From assembly GCA_028527945.1 (NCBI GenBank), contig JAQQAK010000410.1, positions 1 through 7,377 of the forward strand: a DNA stretch of 7,377 nt. Reading direction: 5' to 3'. A program made the position numbers and the translations under genes. Origin of the DNA: Spirochaetaceae bacterium (GTDB lineage Bacteria; Spirochaetota; Spirochaetia; UBA9216). Every line of letters begins with the position of its first letter. The first letter of the stretch is position 1. A model generated the notes under the pieces. That model saw nothing but the letters and a program-made list of their open reading frames with translations, ran no database searches and was not told the origin of the DNA. Below, piece after piece: positions 5,601 through 7,377 of the stretch.

Positions 5601-7377
5601 AGATAAGCAGTTTTGCTATTTTCATCCCAATAAAAAAGTCTTGTCTCAAAACTGGAAACACCAGCCCCATCCGCATATCCAAAGTTTTTAGACGCGATCT
5701 TGGAGATTTCTTTTATTTTTCGCGCCTTATCACCTTGGTTAGAGCTTAAGATATTCATATGACTTGATGCCATAGCCACAATTTCATTTTTAGTCAAATC
5801 TTTATAATTGATATAAAAACTATTGGAATTCAACTCTTCACCTAATTTATAATTATCGCAAGCAAGGATTTCTTCAGAATTAAGGTTTTCCAATATTTTC
5901 ATTAAATTTATATAATAATTTTTCTTATCTAACGATGAATGCAATTCATGAACCGAACCTTTTATTGTATCCAACTTTTCCTTAGGTATATTTAAATTAT
6001 AAATATTATTTATGATGCTTGTTATTGAATTATCAAGTTTATAATCTGCAATTAGATCTATATGAGCAATAGCAATATATTCCGAAATAGATCTATCTGA
6101 TATTTTAAATGGTGCTTTTAGTATATAAACCCGGCAGGGACCTTCTTCGAAATCTTTTGAAAACACATTTGCATTATATGTAAGCTTGTACCTTCCATTA
6201 TTTATCTTTTCAGCGTCAAAAAGACTTTCTTTAACATTCCACCAAGAGCCTTTTTCAGGGAAGTCTATAGTCTTTGTTGAGTTTGTGCTGCCTGAAGACA
6301 TTAAAGCTGACAGGGGTTGTATTAAAAACTTGATATCGTATTCCTGGTCTAAAAAATCAATATCAAAATAAAAAGTAGTATCTTGTGACAGATTAAATAT
6401 AATGGGTTGTTCAGTTTCTGAAAAAGCTACATCTTTTGTAGAATAATAATACTGTTTTACACTCCCTTCTTCTGTTATTGCAGTAACAAGTGAAGCTTTA
6501 AAAAATGATGTAGTATCAAGTATCTTTATTTCATCACCATCATAGAAATCAATCGCGTTTATTTCTTTTTCAAACTTTATCTGATAATGACTATCCAGAT
6601 TAGATGAAAAAACTTCCATTACACTATTTGATGAAGAATCCAATAAACATATTTCATCATATACAGGATTGTAGCCTATATCTTTATATGAAACTGATTT
6701 ACTTAAAACTGCGCCTGTCTTGAAATATTTTTCATAAACTATATCAGTACCTTTGATGCTGTATTTAATAATTTTACCTTCATATTTATCATTAAGGATT
6801 AAATATTGGCCAGTACTATTTTTAAAATATAGGATATTTTCAGGAGCCATTATATCTAAACCATTATTAATATCCTTATTTGATAAATCAAACTCATATG
6901 TGTTGCCATTTATATTATAAATTATTTTATGCTGATTTAATAAAAACATATCATTTGTATTTGTTTCACGTTGAAATTGACTATCAGGATTTGCACAGAC
7001 ACCAACAAGCTCACTGCCAAAAGTATCTGATAGAAAACCTTTAAAAGATACGTCTTGACCATCATATACCCAAATACTCACCTTTCGCGTTACTTTATCA
7101 AGAACATATACATGGCCATCATTGGTTACTGATATTTCTTTTGGAAAGCTCATAACATTTGTACAATAATTACTAAAATAATCAATTTTATCATGACTAA
7201 TAAATAATACATCATTTTTTTCAGGAATTGCAGCAAAAGCTACGCCATCTCCATTAAAATTGATAATTTTAAGATCCGTAGCCATCTCAAGAATATTTTC
7301 AGAATCAAGATATTTTTTAGTATTTTTATATGCCGAATTTAAGATAATGGATTTATCATCAACTTTTTTTATTTGAT
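2657..7377 (-). CDS. Giant multidomain putative glycoside hydrolase (GHL15-like), 5' end outside the window
   Basis: The frame is open from the window edge to TAG at 2659-2657, about 1573 residues. Numbering is from the ATG at 7285, which has no Shine-Dalgarno and is preceded by 30 coding-like in-frame codons, so it is not the true start; a signal peptide would lie outside. Domains by eye: beta-propeller-like repeats to about 285 (VYVLDKVTRKVSIWVYDG, 59-76); a beta-sandwich at about 290-415; a helical linker; and a TIM-barrel region at about 500-960 resembling hypothetical glycosyl hydrolases of the GHL15 type. That region has GAGVSSFETR (540-549), IKDFDGVFLDDVW (616-628, acidic D625/D626), E781 in NEALTHTW, and the after-barrel motif YYLRREFKNAWVLYNPS (890-906). 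A beta-rich insert occupies about 630-712, beta repeats with NVDY about 1060-1210, and a Rossmann-like amidotransferase-type domain about 1233-1510 (FDVVIIGD, RGGLLSFEW). It is probably secreted or surface-bound and glycan-active. Substrate and activity are unproven. Confidence 0.7.
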   Translation of the reverse strand, partial: QIKKVDDKSIILNSAYKNTKKYLDSENILEMATDLKIINFNGDGVAFAAIPEKNDVLFISHDKIDYFSNYCTNVMSFPKEISVTNDGHVYVLDKVTRKVSIWVYDGQDVSFKGFLSDTFGSELVGVCANPDSQFQRETNTNDMFLLNQHKIIYNINGNTYEFDLSNKDINNGLDIMAPENILYFKNSTGQYLILNDKYEGKIIKYSIKGTDIVYEKYFKTGAVLSKSVSYKDIGYNPVYDEICLLDSSSNSVMEVFSSNLDSHYQIKFEKEINAIDFYDGDEIKILDTTSFFKASLVTAITEEGSVKQYYYSTKDVAFSETEQPIIFNLSQDTTFYFDIDFLDQEYDIKFLIQPLSALMSSGSTNSTKTIDFPEKGSWWNVKESLFDAEKINNGRYKLTYNANVFSKDFEEGPCRVYILKAPFKISDRSISEYIAIAHIDLIADYKLDNSITSIINNIYNLNIPKEKLDTIKGSVHELHSSLDKKNYYINLMKILENLNSEEILACDNYKLGEELNSNSFYINYKDLTKNEIVAMASSHMNILSSNQGDKARKIKEISKIASKNFGYADGAGVSSFETRLFYWDENSKTAYLKDSNGNVIPESSEWFIRDGNHNYCKYWNGTGYMMHISNSLYQNWFFENRISPLIKDFDGVFLDDVWSNVYNNTVVIDGDGVQTFYSNDTSDWLGDSWLTDYSASWSENEYAGKILACNGQKIEITGNSKNTLWFNKNDLTKMGSNFAYKIISVGNSIYQDQVVSWLPQPETYSDSMIKFLGKLKHYLENKGKELIINMWLEKDYLTTEYANNANYIVNEALTHTWDMNNFVTKQFLAVDYYEAEARLGKMTKHKNKTITISYPHNQQSYLELIGVTLLLSKYDKKDPKLLVTGSNINLSQLYVNRLQTVDFGSPLGEHQMIKLKGRDYYLRREFKNAWVLYNPSRHGINVADLNDYNGIVFPVYKDIQSYKSSDKPLYIPQRSCLFIAKDGTNFFKKLEKNMTYCQLSDEEKFISFTSAGKEKIGSNSVWINGGYSNNKNLIMDGTGVIPKGETIKLFHAGNGQSSSVKANDLKKFSINGVKEFVMSPDSISKIIKIFDSSTLDELKANVDYTITYRNLTFDEEGVPKWDTRVTILNSNFYNKNLTILYIDRNSADDTSIFCQQEHGILINNEPKLELITGGIDYVDCNTSLIENVDYYALTEETYRLWDYSASVNTSKNKIIFNTKDYNIDMGHIEPESLIVVSDELNPDSNEFNGHKLDIKSSDIEIYKPRILYYGFREDVRYSDSGKTIPSLSRQINNYTPASLFKKDEGVFYDRVIVTGDYDEFGSINGFVKSDENDIGGIDELSKYFDVVIIGDTFQELGTDKELSDIPSQPAQDNDISLFKSWLKDEDYNFIKKFDNLLIDQRGGLLSFEWNSDRSNYVKNTLPNLKNKFGVSSIAGEPVDSSNYVILWPNVQGVSDNHIKIGEAYNHWENNGKYASYVPFGSFDTTDGYHKVFSIEKSTGRPSGVAFYKYNKTVPNILWLGVSFTDMKYLIDSWIGVRVEFKNISKYSSGSDFKVLYNQYTDQLSYRNKISVE

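Noticed and set aside
6186..6371. Plus-strand open frame within the giant gene
   Set aside because: It is a short antisense frame without a ribosome site, inside continuous coding sequence.
1..7377. CRISPR array, tRNA/rRNA, toxin-antitoxin or defence system
   Set aside because: No regularly spaced repeats, no cloverleaf or rRNA-like sequence, and no nuclease, methylase, reverse transcriptase or toxin motifs are seen. The content is metabolic and regulatory plus one IS end.

Overview
The window comes from an AT-rich bacterial genome, and every convincing gene lies on the minus strand. Reading right to left, these are: the C-terminal 1573 or so residues of a giant, probably extracellular glycoside-hydrolase-like protein (5' end outside the window), a ROK-type repressor, an MFS sugar permease of the fucose-permease (FHS) type, and the left end of an IS3-family insertion sequence running off base 1. 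Base composition, AGGAG-type ribosome sites, and the pairing of a ROK regulator with an MFS permease beside a large multidomain carbohydrate-active protein suggest a low-GC anaerobic heterotroph such as a spirochaete (Treponema-like) or a Bacillota/Clostridia member. The sequence alone does not decide this.

Layout: 1-140 is the IS3-like end (start of orfA, Shine-Dalgarno, an RBS-sequestering hairpin, terminal inverted repeat). 141-360 is non-coding, or holds at most the tail of a plus-strand gene broken by the IS; it contains a leftward terminator at 253-284, and a strong rightward terminator at 345-379 that runs into the end of the MFS gene. 361-1542 (MFS) and 1524-2549 (ROK) overlap by 19 nt and form a translationally coupled pair. 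2550-2656 holds a promoter for that pair, with a 9-bp direct repeat over its core, and a weak terminator candidate for the giant gene. 2657-7377 is the giant gene.

Working model: the giant protein binds or cleaves a glycan outside the cell, the MFS permease moves a resulting small sugar, and the ROK protein senses a sugar and controls the ROK-MFS promoter. The enzyme assignment is by fold-level motif recognition (putative GHL15-type TIM barrel) and no substrate can be named. The most unusual points are the giant protein's architecture (beta-propeller, beta-sandwich, TIM barrel with an inserted beta domain, NVDY-type repeats, amidotransferase-like C-terminal domain without a nucleophile), the ROK protein's loss of its zinc and ATP motifs, and an apparently leaderless ROK transcript.
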